Shown: piece by piece, positions 37,190-45,348 of the stretch | Layout: each line of letters begins with the position of its first letter | How positions within the stretch are numbered: the first letter of the stretch is position 1 | NCBI GenBank assembly: GCA_040269895.1 | Contig: CP158568.1 | Location: 1,178,001-1,242,000 of the forward strand | DNA length: 64,000 nt | Direction of reading: 5' to 3' | DNA from: Ancalomicrobiaceae bacterium S20 | Lineage (GTDB): Bacteria; Pseudomonadota; Alphaproteobacteria; Rhizobiales; Ancalomicrobiaceae | The notes under the pieces: model-generated | Told to the model about the DNA's origin: nothing | What the model saw: only the letters and a program-made list of their open reading frames with translations | Database searches by the model: none | Program-made: the position numbers and the translations under genes

Positions 37190-40100
37190 GGAACGTCTCC
37201 TCCGGCCCGCTCGGTCGCGGCGAGGCGAGCGAGGCTCTTCATGGTCTTCGAGCCGCCGGTGCTGCCGTTCTTCACATAGGCCGCGTACCAGCCGAGCGCC
37301 CCGCTGGTCTCGGCGTTGGGATTGCCGAACATGACCATGTTGATCTGGCCGTTCGGCGGGAACGTCAGGCTGAAGAACTTCAGCGCGATGTTGCTGAACT
37401 GCAGGATGTAGGTCGGCGCCTGCACCACGAAGGTCACGTCGCCGAAGGCGAGACTGAGCACGCCTTCGAGCGAGATCGCGCGCTGGCCGCCGCTGACGCC
37501 GGGCAGGCCGAGGCCGATGTAGACCGTCGGCGTGGTCAGGTTGGGAGCCCAGCCGAGCAGCAGGCGGGCGGTGAAGCCGATCTCGGCGGCGAGCGCGCCG
37601 GGCGAGCCGAGGTCCATGTCGAACTGCAGGCCGAACCAGGGCGCCGTGAGCTGGCTGCCCTGCAGGGGCGAGTCGACCGGCATGTAGCCCATCGAGTCCG
37701 GCGTATCGGATCCGGTCGCCTGGACGAGGCCGGTCAGCTTCAGCGGAAAATGGGCGACCAGCGAGCTGAGCCGCGTCAGGCTCGCCGCCGGGTCGAGCGC
37801 GATCTGCCCGGCGTCGAAGGTGAAGGTCTTGTAGCTCGGCGTCGCCTGATCGAAGTCCATGTCGATGGCGAGATTGCTGAACGCCAGACCCGGCCCGACG
37901 CCGTTGGCCTGCACGACCGCGGTCTCTGGCCCGTAGGAGAACAGGTCGAAGCCGGACTGCGGCAGGAACGACAGCGAGCCGGTGATCTGGAACTGCGAGG
38001 TGACCTCGGCGGTCGTGTCGTCGTCGCTGAGCGTGACGAAGCTCGCCTGGGTGACGAGCACCTGGTAGAGCACCTGGCTCGTCATCTGGAACACGGTCGA
38101 GCCGGTGGTCACGAAACTGTAGGAGCCGAGGCCGCCGGTGTTCTGATAGGTGCCTTGCAGGACGAGCACATTGTCCGGCGCATTGCGCTGGGTGCAGGGC
38201 TCGCCGAAGAGCTGGTTGACCAGCAGATTGATGGTGCTCGAGAACGAGACGATTTCGGAGTTCGCGATCAGGACCTTGAGCAGGCTGACCTTGTACATGT
38301 AGGGGTCCGAGCCGACGAGCGGCGCGTCGTCCTGATAGTTGATCAGGCCGAACGCCGAGCTCGCTTCCGCGACATAGGCGTTCGTGCCGGTCTTGATCGG
38401 CGTCGTGGTGATACCGAGGTGGTGGGCCTGGAACCGCGACGGATCGATGCCGGCGGCGATCCCTTCCATCTGCGGCGGCAGGCCGGAGAGCGGTACCAGC
38501 GCATTGAGCGCCAGGATGCCGTTCCAGTTCGGATCCTGCATGACCGTCTCGACGAAATAGCCGAAATCCAGGTCGCCCTTGCCATTGTCATAGCTGGCCG
38601 CGGCATCCTTCAGGATGGCCGCGAGCATCTGCTGGGTCGCGGCCTTCGAGGGATTGAACGAGTCGGGCTGCGTCCACTGGCTGGTGTCCTCGACGAGCTG
38701 CGTCAGCTGCTTGGAGCAGAACTTGAAGATCAGGATCGTCTTGTGGTCGACCCAGCGCCACGGCGACAGGTCGAACTCCCAACCCGCGACGAACAGACTG
38801 AACTCCCCGCAATAGGCGCGGATCGTCGTGTGCCACGACGCGAACTGCGCGTCGGTCAGCACCTGGTGAAGGCTCGCGTCCATCGCCGCTTCGCCGGGCC
38901 AACGGATCGTATAGGTCGGCGCGGTGAGCAGCGATTGCAGCGCTGTGATCACGCTCGGGTCGGAGATGACGGTCGCGAGCTGATTCAGCCGCTCCTGATT
39001 GAGCCGGTAAGCGATATCGGCGTCGCTCATGAACAGATCGGCGCCGGTGGCGACGAGGAACAGCTGATTGGTCTGCAGGGCGGACTGCAGATCGCCCGTG
39101 ACGGTGTTCAGCACGACGGCGCCGTCGCGATTGGCCGGGATCGACGCGGTGGCCGAGACCGCGAGCGTCAGTTGCGCCCAGTCGGTCGCCGAGGCGCCGA
39201 ACTGCAGCAACAGACCTTGCGGCGTGGTGCCGTAGGGCGGGCTCGGCACCGTGGCGCCCGAGAACGCGCGCGCGCCGGTGCGGGCGGTCGCGGCTGTGAC
39301 CGCCTTCTGCAACAGGTTGCGGCGGGCCGGCGACCAGACCTGAGCCTCGAACTGGGCGATGTCGTCGCGCGTCAGGCCGCTGCCCATGGCGGCTTTCGCA
39401 TAAGGCAGCAGCGGCGTCGGCGGCGCCGATCCGGCGTCGACCCGGCCCAGCTCGAGCGGCAGGAACGTCAGCATGTCGGTGCTGCCCTGGAACAGCACGG
39501 AGCCGTCCGGCTGCGCCGAATAGGCGCTGGTCTGCGGGTTCTTGACCTGGACCCAGGCCGTGCGCCCGGCCGCCGAGAGCGGGCCGAAGACGCGGCCGTT
39601 GTCCTTGCCGGCGCTCTTCAGCGTTTGCGCGAAGGCCATCTGGTCGGGAACGAACGTGAGCGTGGTACCCGCCGCGAGGCTCAGATATTCGACCGCCGAC
39701 AGGCCGCACATCAGCTGCGCGGTCAGATCCGGCACGGCGGAGCCCGCATCCGCCACGGCGCTCCGCGCCGGCGCCGCGACCGAGAAGTCGCCGCTCGGAA
39801 CCAGATAGAGGATCTGGTTCGACGGCAGCACGACCGGTTTTCCCTGCGCATCGACGGCGGTCAGCCGCTCGTTGAACACCAGGGCGCTGGAGGGCGTGAC
39901 GCTGATCGAGAGCGGCGCACCGACCGGATTTCGGTAGGTCGAGGGGAGGGTGAGCTCATCGCCGAAGCCGAAGAAGGAGCGGGCATGATCGAGCGGCGCC
40001 AACGGATCGATGACGGCGTCGAGCGGCGTTCCGCCGACGCCGGAGAGGTCGAAGACCGGATGGAGCGCGGTGTTGGTGTTGCCGCCGCCGACCGGCGCCG

Positions 40101-40725
40101 TGAAGGTGCGCAGCCCGACGTCGAACGCGGTCGCGACCGTCTGGTCGAGCGTGATCCCGAAGTCGAGACATCCCGCCCGCTGAGGCGCCCCGAGGATCGA
40201 CAGGCTCGCCGCGCCGGTCATCGGCACCTGCACCGGCTGGCGCTGGCCGAACGGCGTCACGGCCAGCGAATTGGCGGTGGTGCCGCCGGGGGTGATGGTA
40301 AGCGCGGTCCCGTCGCCGCTTGCCGCGACGGTCGCGCCGAGCGGCAGCGAAATCGCGAAGTTGGCGAAATCGATCTGGGCGGTGCGGATCAGTGCGAGAT
40401 CGGGCCGCGGCGCATAGGCGACCCAGCCGGTCAGCCCCGAGGCCGGCTGGCCGGCGTTGGTGAACCAGACGAGGAGCGCACCGGCGCGGGCCGGATTGGC
40501 GAAATAGGTCTCAGCCGCGCGCTCGAACGCCGGGATGTCGGCGTCCGCGACGCCGGCCAGCATCACGAACCAGCCGGGATAGAGCGAGAGCGCGTCGACA
40601 AGGCCAAACGTGTCGGGCGTCGATGTCCCCGTTGGCAACAGATAGGCGGCACGCACCGGCTCGGCGCCACGGTCGGACGGAACGAACAGCTGTGATCCGG
40701 CGGCGAAGCGAGCGAGCGTGGCCAT
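37186..40725 (-). CDS. Unknown 1179-residue protein of the LysM operon
   Basis: I do not recognise a named family. No signal peptide is seen (MATLARFAAGSQLFVPSDRG). The first 450 residues are beta-rich. A more helical middle (about residues 450-750) includes LFMSDADIAYRLNQERLNQL and a Trp-rich stretch AGWEFDLSPWRWVDHKTIL. The last 400 residues are again amphipathic beta (FGLQFDMDLGSPG, GDVTFVVQAPTYILQFSNIA), similar in style to the N-terminus of the giant protein it overlaps by 4 bases. It starts 4 bases after the upstream gene. It likely forms a complex or sequential assembly with the giant protein (inference). Confidence 0.7.
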   Translation of the reverse strand: MATLARFAAGSQLFVPSDRGAEPVRAAYLLPTGTSTPDTFGLVDALSLYPGWFVMLAGVADADIPAFERAAETYFANPARAGALLVWFTNAGQPASGLTGWVAYAPRPDLALIRTAQIDFANFAISLPLGATVAASGDGTALTITPGGTTANSLAVTPFGQRQPVQVPMTGAASLSILGAPQRAGCLDFGITLDQTVATAFDVGLRTFTAPVGGGNTNTALHPVFDLSGVGGTPLDAVIDPLAPLDHARSFFGFGDELTLPSTYRNPVGAPLSISVTPSSALVFNERLTAVDAQGKPVVLPSNQILYLVPSGDFSVAAPARSAVADAGSAVPDLTAQLMCGLSAVEYLSLAAGTTLTFVPDQMAFAQTLKSAGKDNGRVFGPLSAAGRTAWVQVKNPQTSAYSAQPDGSVLFQGSTDMLTFLPLELGRVDAGSAPPTPLLPYAKAAMGSGLTRDDIAQFEAQVWSPARRNLLQKAVTAATARTGARAFSGATVPSPPYGTTPQGLLLQFGASATDWAQLTLAVSATASIPANRDGAVVLNTVTGDLQSALQTNQLFLVATGADLFMSDADIAYRLNQERLNQLATVISDPSVITALQSLLTAPTYTIRWPGEAAMDASLHQVLTDAQFASWHTTIRAYCGEFSLFVAGWEFDLSPWRWVDHKTILIFKFCSKQLTQLVEDTSQWTQPDSFNPSKAATQQMLAAILKDAAASYDNGKGDLDFGYFVETVMQDPNWNGILALNALVPLSGLPPQMEGIAAGIDPSRFQAHHLGITTTPIKTGTNAYVAEASSAFGLINYQDDAPLVGSDPYMYKVSLLKVLIANSEIVSFSSTINLLVNQLFGEPCTQRNAPDNVLVLQGTYQNTGGLGSYSFVTTGSTVFQMTSQVLYQVLVTQASFVTLSDDDTTAEVTSQFQITGSLSFLPQSGFDLFSYGPETAVVQANGVGPGLAFSNLAIDMDFDQATPSYKTFTFDAGQIALDPAASLTRLSSLVAHFPLKLTGLVQATGSDTPDSMGYMPVDSPLQGSQLTAPWFGLQFDMDLGSPGALAAEIGFTARLLLGWAPNLTTPTVYIGLGLPGVSGGQRAISLEGVLSLAFGDVTFVVQAPTYILQFSNIALKFFSLTFPPNGQINMVMFGNPNAETSGALGWYAAYVKNGSTGGSKTMKSLARLAATERAGGDVP

Positions 40726-40729
40726 GGCG

Positions 40730-41410
40730 TCACTTCTCCGGTGCCGCGACGCCGGTCGCGGTCAGGCCGTCCTTGTCGGCCTTCAAGACGATCCTGGTCG
40801 AGTAGAGGAGATTGTGCTGCGCATCGAGAATGGTCGCCGGATTGCCGTCGACGTAGGACGTATAGCAATAGATCTCTACGTTTCCGGACCCGTCGGCCTG
40901 GAGCGTATAGGGAGAGGAGCCGCCGAAGTTCGGCGCCATTTCGATGAAGCCGTTCGGGATGGGCTGGTCCTTCTGGTCGGTCACCGTGATCGTGATGGAC
41001 CGCAGGAACTGCTGATTGTTCCACGATGCGGGGGGAAGCTCGAACGGCTGCGCTGTCTTGCGGTCGATCGCCAGATAGCTCTGGAGAAAAGGCGTGTAGG
41101 TCGTCGTGACCAGGTAGGTGGTCAACGGGTCCAGCGTATACGGCAGCGCGACGCTCGCGCTCCAGAGCTTGCTGCTCTGGTTGTAGCTCAGCGTCACGGC
41201 GGACGTGACCTCGAGCACGGATGAGCCGACGTTGTAGGTGATCGTGACGACCGGCGGCTCGTCGGACTCGGCGCCGTCGGCACCCGTGACGTCATATTGC
41301 TGGGTCGACGGGTTCCAGCACTTGTCCGGGACCAGGAAATTGTAGTCGGCGCGGGCGGCCGCGGTGCCGGCGAGAAGGATGGTCATGCCGAGGATGGCTG
41401 CAGTCTTCAT
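40730..41410 (-). CDS. Secreted 226-residue protein of the LysM operon, unknown function
   Basis: A Sec signal peptide MKTAAILGMTILLAGTAAARA with likely cleavage before DYNFLV. The mature part is beta-rich and Tyr/Thr-rich (VVTITYNVGSSVLEVTSAVT, TTYLVTTTYTPFLQSYLAID) and may be one or two immunoglobulin-like sandwiches. It has two Cys (KCWN and IYCYT) that could form a disulfide. The start overlaps the stop of the nuclease-like gene (ATGA) and the next gene follows after 4 bases. No family match from memory. Confidence 0.7.
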   Translation of the reverse strand: MKTAAILGMTILLAGTAAARADYNFLVPDKCWNPSTQQYDVTGADGAESDEPPVVTITYNVGSSVLEVTSAVTLSYNQSSKLWSASVALPYTLDPLTTYLVTTTYTPFLQSYLAIDRKTAQPFELPPASWNNQQFLRSITITVTDQKDQPIPNGFIEMAPNFGGSSPYTLQADGSGNVEIYCYTSYVDGNPATILDAQHNLLYSTRIVLKADKDGLTATGVAAPEK

Positions 41411-42297
41411 TGGACGGTGACCTCCGCCTGGACGCCGAGATGGTCCGACACGGTCTGACGCCAAGTCGGCCAGTCGGTCTGGTTCAACGGTACGAGCTGG
41501 ACGTTCGAGATGGTGACGCCGTGGCCGCCGTTGACGGTATTGTAGAGGATGTGGTCGTAGGGGCTGCTCGCGCCGCCCGCGCGCGTCAGGCTGGTCGCGA
41601 TGTTGGTCGGCAGCCCGGCCGCGTTCTGTCCCGCCAGCCATGAGAAGCCGCTGTCGACGACCCCGGCGCTGTTGGTCACCGGCAGGTTCCAGTCACCCGC
41701 GATCAAGGTTGGCCAGCCGCCGGTCGGCGGCTGGTCCGACCCGACCGCCGTGGTCCTGAGGATCTGAAAGAAGGCTCCGGCCTTGGTGGCTTCGTCCCGC
41801 CGCCCTGTGATGGTCTTGCCGAAGACCGAATGCATGTTCCCGACCCAGATCAGGAACGTGCCGCCGGTTGACGGCTGGCGCGTGACCTTGAACAGCATGG
41901 CGGTCGGCGGGCGCATGAAATCGCTTTGGGATGCGAAGTTGTAGTAGTTTGCGTATTCAATTTTAGGATGTGCGCCTGACTGCGTGCTCCGCCAGAGAAA
42001 TCCATAATATTCCTTGTAGGACGTCGTTCCGTACGGCCCGAACGACTTGAACGTGAAATCGGCCGGCACTGAGGCGCAGGGATAGGCCGAGGTCATCAGT
42101 TCCTGGATCACGATGATGTCGACGTCGGCCGCCTTGGTCGCGAGCGCCTGGCACTTCTGCGCGGTCTTGCTGCCCTGGCCGAAGCGCAGCAGGTTCTGCG
42201 ACAGGAGCACGAAGTCGGCCGACCACGCCGGCCATCCGCCGAGACCGAGCAGGGCGACCAGCACCACCGATATCAGGAGACGGGGACGCTGCGGCAT
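41407..42297 (-). CDS. Secreted endonuclease/exonuclease/phosphatase-family enzyme
   Basis: A 296-residue protein with signal peptide (LLISVVLVALLGLGGWPAWSA) and the full catalytic set of the DNase I-like fold: Asn in LLSQNLLRFG, metal Glu in IIVIQELMTS, His in WVGNMHSVFG, Asp/Asn in LIAGDWNLP, the YDHILYN strand, and the terminal SDHLGVQAEV. Members hydrolyse phosphodiesters in DNA, RNA, lipids or inositides. Export makes a secreted nuclease or phospholipase-type toxin or scavenging enzyme likely. The ATG at 42297 lies 16 bases after the previous stop. Specificity loops do not tell me the substrate. Confidence 0.85.
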   Translation of the reverse strand: MPQRPRLLISVVLVALLGLGGWPAWSADFVLLSQNLLRFGQGSKTAQKCQALATKAADVDIIVIQELMTSAYPCASVPADFTFKSFGPYGTTSYKEYYGFLWRSTQSGAHPKIEYANYYNFASQSDFMRPPTAMLFKVTRQPSTGGTFLIWVGNMHSVFGKTITGRRDEATKAGAFFQILRTTAVGSDQPPTGGWPTLIAGDWNLPVTNSAGVVDSGFSWLAGQNAAGLPTNIATSLTRAGGASSPYDHILYNTVNGGHGVTISNVQLVPLNQTDWPTWRQTVSDHLGVQAEVTVQ

Positions 42298-42313
42298 GCG
42301 CGTGGCCTCGGCA

Positions 42314-43618
42314 TCAGGGATATTGGGTGGAGAGCACATCGCCCTTCACCAGCGGCACGTCGTAGGAATCGCCGAGCGGGCCGGTCGGGACGGCCTGCTG
42401 GGACGAGGTCAGGAACTGGAAATTCGCCGGCGTGTAGCTGCTGCTCTGCGCGGATACCGGAATGTCGGCCGCCTGCGTCCAGCGCTGCAGCACGACGCCC
42501 AGGCTGGTGACGATCGTGTTGTTGCCGTTGAACTGGAAGGGCGCGGGGTCGGCGACCTGCTGGATCACGTTGCGGACGGTCGAACCGAGCGGGACCGTGA
42601 TCGCCTGCTTGTTGAGCACGATCGGCAGTTCGGGGATCAGCGCGACGCGGCCGTTGAACAGGATGCTGACGATCGGATTGTTGCCGGCGGACGCCTTGGT
42701 GCACCCGTTGTTGCCGGCGAGGACGTCGGCGGTGGCGGCGTCGAGGTCGATGAACGTGTCGGCGCCGAGGATGCGCGCGCTGAGATTGGCGGAGCTGCCC
42801 TGGTTGTCGACATTGCCGGAGCCCGACAGCGTCGAGGGCAGCACGACGCGCCAATGCCGTCGTGCGTTGCCCTGCACGCTCCAGTCAAGCGGGCCGGCGG
42901 CGTAGATCGGGCAGGTCGGAGCCGGGTTGAGCGTGTATCCCGGGACGAGCCCGGCGAGGAATGTCTCGAGCGCGAGCGTCATGTCGGGACGCTGGGAGAC
43001 CACGTAGCGGCTGGTGCCGCTGTTGACGAAGGCGTTGTAGGCGTTGCCCTGGCCGCCGGGCGCATCGCAGTACTGGTAGCCCGCCCACTCAGCCCGCAAC
43101 ACCATGCCGGGCAGCAGATCGAAGCTCTGATTCAGGGCATTGAAGTTGTAGAGATAGGGCAGGATCTCGTCGAAGCGCAGCGGCATGTTGGTCGCGACGC
43201 GGTTGAGCAGGATCTGGGTTCCGCCAGGGATCAGACCGCCGGTCGCGGCCGTTGCCGCGGTGACCTCCAGAGCTTCGACCTGCGAGCGGAAAATGTTGAA
43301 GTATTGGGCGAGCTTCACGCGTGTGCCGGTGTCGGCGCTCCAGACGTAGGCGGCAGCGACGGAAATCTTGGCGAAGTAGAGATTGGTCGTGAACCCGGCC
43401 GGGGTCCAGCTCAGCGAGAAGGCGGGTTGCGCCGTCGTCGTCGCGATGCCTGGGGTGCTGGCTGTCGTGTTGGCCGCCGCCAGCGCGCCGATGTAGATCA
43501 CCAGCGGCTTGTTGATGTCGATCGCGGTCCCCGAAGGTGGCATCAGGTACGGGCCGACTGCGGCCCCTGCGGGCGCGCCGGGCGGAAAGGTCGTGGCGAT
43601 GGTATAGGAGGTTGACAT
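42314..43618 (-). CDS. Unknown 434-residue protein of the LysM operon
   Basis: Not recognised. It has no signal peptide (MSTSYTIATTFPPGAPAG). Visible features are a helical LAQYFNIFRSQVEALEVTAA segment (about residues 105-125), an RFDEILPYLYNFNALNQSFDL stretch, a DMTLALETFLAGLVPGYTL region, and a C-terminal VTVPLGST-like piece (ITVPLGSTVRNVIQQVADP) before a beta-rich tail. Four Cys (DAPG-adjacent YCD, PTCPIY, NGCTKA and none elsewhere clear) could bridge. It sits between the paralogous small genes and the secreted nuclease-like gene, 33 and 16 bases from its neighbours. Confidence 0.65.
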   Translation of the reverse strand: MSTSYTIATTFPPGAPAGAAVGPYLMPPSGTAIDINKPLVIYIGALAAANTTASTPGIATTTAQPAFSLSWTPAGFTTNLYFAKISVAAAYVWSADTGTRVKLAQYFNIFRSQVEALEVTAATAATGGLIPGGTQILLNRVATNMPLRFDEILPYLYNFNALNQSFDLLPGMVLRAEWAGYQYCDAPGGQGNAYNAFVNSGTSRYVVSQRPDMTLALETFLAGLVPGYTLNPAPTCPIYAAGPLDWSVQGNARRHWRVVLPSTLSGSGNVDNQGSSANLSARILGADTFIDLDAATADVLAGNNGCTKASAGNNPIVSILFNGRVALIPELPIVLNKQAITVPLGSTVRNVIQQVADPAPFQFNGNNTIVTSLGVVLQRWTQAADIPVSAQSSSYTPANFQFLTSSQQAVPTGPLGDSYDVPLVKGDVLSTQYP

Positions 43619-43651
43619 CGCGTAGACCTGCCGGCTTGAGCCCGTCGAAAA

Positions 43652-44062
43652 CTAGAGCGGGGTCACGATGAACAGTGTTGTCGCGTCATTGCTGAGGTTG
43701 TTGTAGGTGCTGTAGGTCATCGTCAGCGAATTGCTGTTCGCCGATGCGACCGCCGAGAGGCCCTGGCCGTTCGGCCAGATCCAACTCATGGTGAGCTGGC
43801 CGCCGTCGGCGGGATAAAAGCTCAGCGTGCCCGCGACCTCGCCGAAGGCGTTGTCGGCGGCATTGACGGCGGTGAGAACGCCACCCGGACCGAGCGGGGA
43901 ACCGTCGACCGGCGGTGGCTTGAGCCAGTAGCCCGCGGTCAGCACCGCGGTCGCCAGCGTCAACGAGATCGGACTGCTGTTGGTGACCGATACGGTCACG
44001 GTCTTGCCGTTCGAGGTTCGCACCACCTCGATCGTCGCGGCCAGAGTTTCGGTCTCGCACAT
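43652..44062 (-). CDS. Small beta-sandwich-like protein, paralogue B
   Basis: A 136-residue protein with no signal peptide, rich in Thr, Ser and Val. Its core AVLTAGYWLKPPP, then PGG, then GTLSFYPADGGQLTMSWIWP, aligns with GTLTGGTWDPAPV, PGG and GTIVLYPSSGGSITIGWGWA of the adjacent gene, so the two are paralogues of equal length. The pattern (short strands, G-x-W, Gly-rich turns) recalls aegerolysin or small crystal-toxin folds, but that is a resemblance only. The ATG at 44062 follows AGGGG. It ends in LFIVTPL. Confidence 0.7.
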   Translation of the reverse strand: MCETETLAATIEVVRTSNGKTVTVSVTNSSPISLTLATAVLTAGYWLKPPPVDGSPLGPGGVLTAVNAADNAFGEVAGTLSFYPADGGQLTMSWIWPNGQGLSAVASANSNSLTMTYSTYNNLSNDATTLFIVTPL

Positions 44063-44128
44063 CGAACCGCCCCTGCGCCGGAGTGGAGGCCGGCGCACCG
44101 CGACCGGTGCGCCGGGAGCGAGATCGGG

Positions 44129-44539
44129 TCAGAGCGACCCGACCGCAGCGTCGACCGCGGCCTTGAACGCGCCGGCGTTGGTGATCACGACCTGCAGCGT
44201 GGCGAAATTGGTCTGGGTGCCGGTGATCTGGTTGGAGACACCGATCCCGGTCAGGCTCTGGGACGTCACCGAGCTGCTGTAGCCCGATCCCGAGGCCCAG
44301 CCCCACCCGATGGTGATCGATCCGCCCGAGGAGGGGTACAGCACGATCGTGCCGCCGAGAGCGGAGAACGTGTCGCCCGTGCCGTTGACGAAGTTGGTCG
44401 GCGCGCCGCCGGGAGTGATCGACTGACCCGGAACCGGCGCCGGATCCCAGGTGCCGCCGGTCAGGGTGCCGTAGGCGACGTTCACGGTGGCACCGCTGGC
44501 GTCTTGGATCGAAAGAGTAATCGAACGGGCGAAAGCCAT
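44129..44539 (-). CDS. Small beta-sandwich-like protein, paralogue A (first gene of the LysM operon)
   Basis: A 136-residue protein starting MAFARSITLSIQDASGAT, with no signal peptide. Beta strands are separated by Gly/Ser/Thr-rich turns (SGSGYSSSVTSQSLTGIG). It is the paralogue of the next gene, same length and same central blocks. The ATG at 44539 is preceded by GGGGA. Being first in the operon and cysteine-free, it may be the most abundant product. A membrane-active or structural role is possible by analogy with aegerolysin-like proteins, but this is unproven. Confidence 0.7.
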   Translation of the reverse strand: MAFARSITLSIQDASGATVNVAYGTLTGGTWDPAPVPGQSITPGGAPTNFVNGTGDTFSALGGTIVLYPSSGGSITIGWGWASGSGYSSSVTSQSLTGIGVSNQITGTQTNFATLQVVITNAGAFKAAVDAAVGSL

Positions 44540-45348
44540 TTCCCCGATTCCTTCTAAGGGCCGGTTTACTCGGGTAATCATTGCCGTTGCTCTATGAACG
44601 GTGCGGAATACTACTATCAGGAAAGCGAATCGCAATCAATAGGAGCGTTTCATATTCATTTATCGTTATAATTGTAGTTTCGCCATGGTATGCATCAATA
44701 TCTCTTATGAGGGCACCCTAACTCGTCTGCACGTCAATGGCGAGTCATTTTTATCTCCGGTCGTAATTGACGTCAATGTACCTAAGGATTGTGGTCTCCG
44801 GCGGGGGAGGCGCGCAGGTGTCGCCACAGTCGTGACTGTAATTCCGTAGATCCAGTCGCGGGTGGAGTGATCCGTCTATCCCGGAGCCGTGGCAGTTGGA
44901 GCGGGCTATACTTGGTGGCCCGCGGAGCGATCACCGAGAGTGGGTCGTTCGACAGGTTAGTACGGAAGATGGCTGCACACTCAACGGTTGCGTCTACGTG
45001 CCGATATCATTGTATACATGGCGGCGGCCGGCCCTTTGCGGCCGGCGGGCACCGCCTCTGTGCTCCGGGGCGGGCGGTCGTCGCGACATGGGCGACGAGG
45101 GTGAAGGAAAGCGCGCTGCGCAGCTTCGGCCGGCGCGGCCCTTGTCCGGGCCGAACGTTAACGGGCTTCGTATCGGGACGTGATGAGAAATCCGACCGGC
45201 GGCCGATATGGTGCCGGCCGGCAGGTTCTGGCGGTCGAAGGTCTCCGGCAGCCTGCCCGGGTCCGACGCTCCCTTTCGGCCGACCGCCGCTCGCCGTAGG
45301 GCGGCCCGGTCGCCGTCACTCGCTATGCCGCGACCCGGTCGCGACGGC
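44540..45348. promoter_or_regulatory. Gene-free region, probable promoter of the LysM operon, with palindrome
   Basis: An 809-base gap between the operon and TpsB. The part nearest the operon (about 44575-44800) is clearly less GC-rich than its surroundings (for example CATTTATCGTTATAATTG near 44655). It contains a perfect 12-base palindrome ATTGACGTCAAT at 44766-44777 and a second copy of ACGTCAATG at 44731-44739. This looks like a promoter and operator region for the minus-strand operon. The remaining 0.5 kb shows no gene with coding character. Confidence 0.5.

Noticed and set aside
37087-40695. Plus-strand open frame of about 1200 codons opposite the 1179-residue gene
   Set aside because: Same antisense character, no ribosome binding site or recognisable motif; the minus-strand gene has coupled start and stop signals.
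24224-44539. Contractile injection system or Tc toxin
   Set aside because: LysM proteins occur in both, but no sheath, tube, baseplate, AAA ATPase, or TcA/TcB-type sequence is present in the window.
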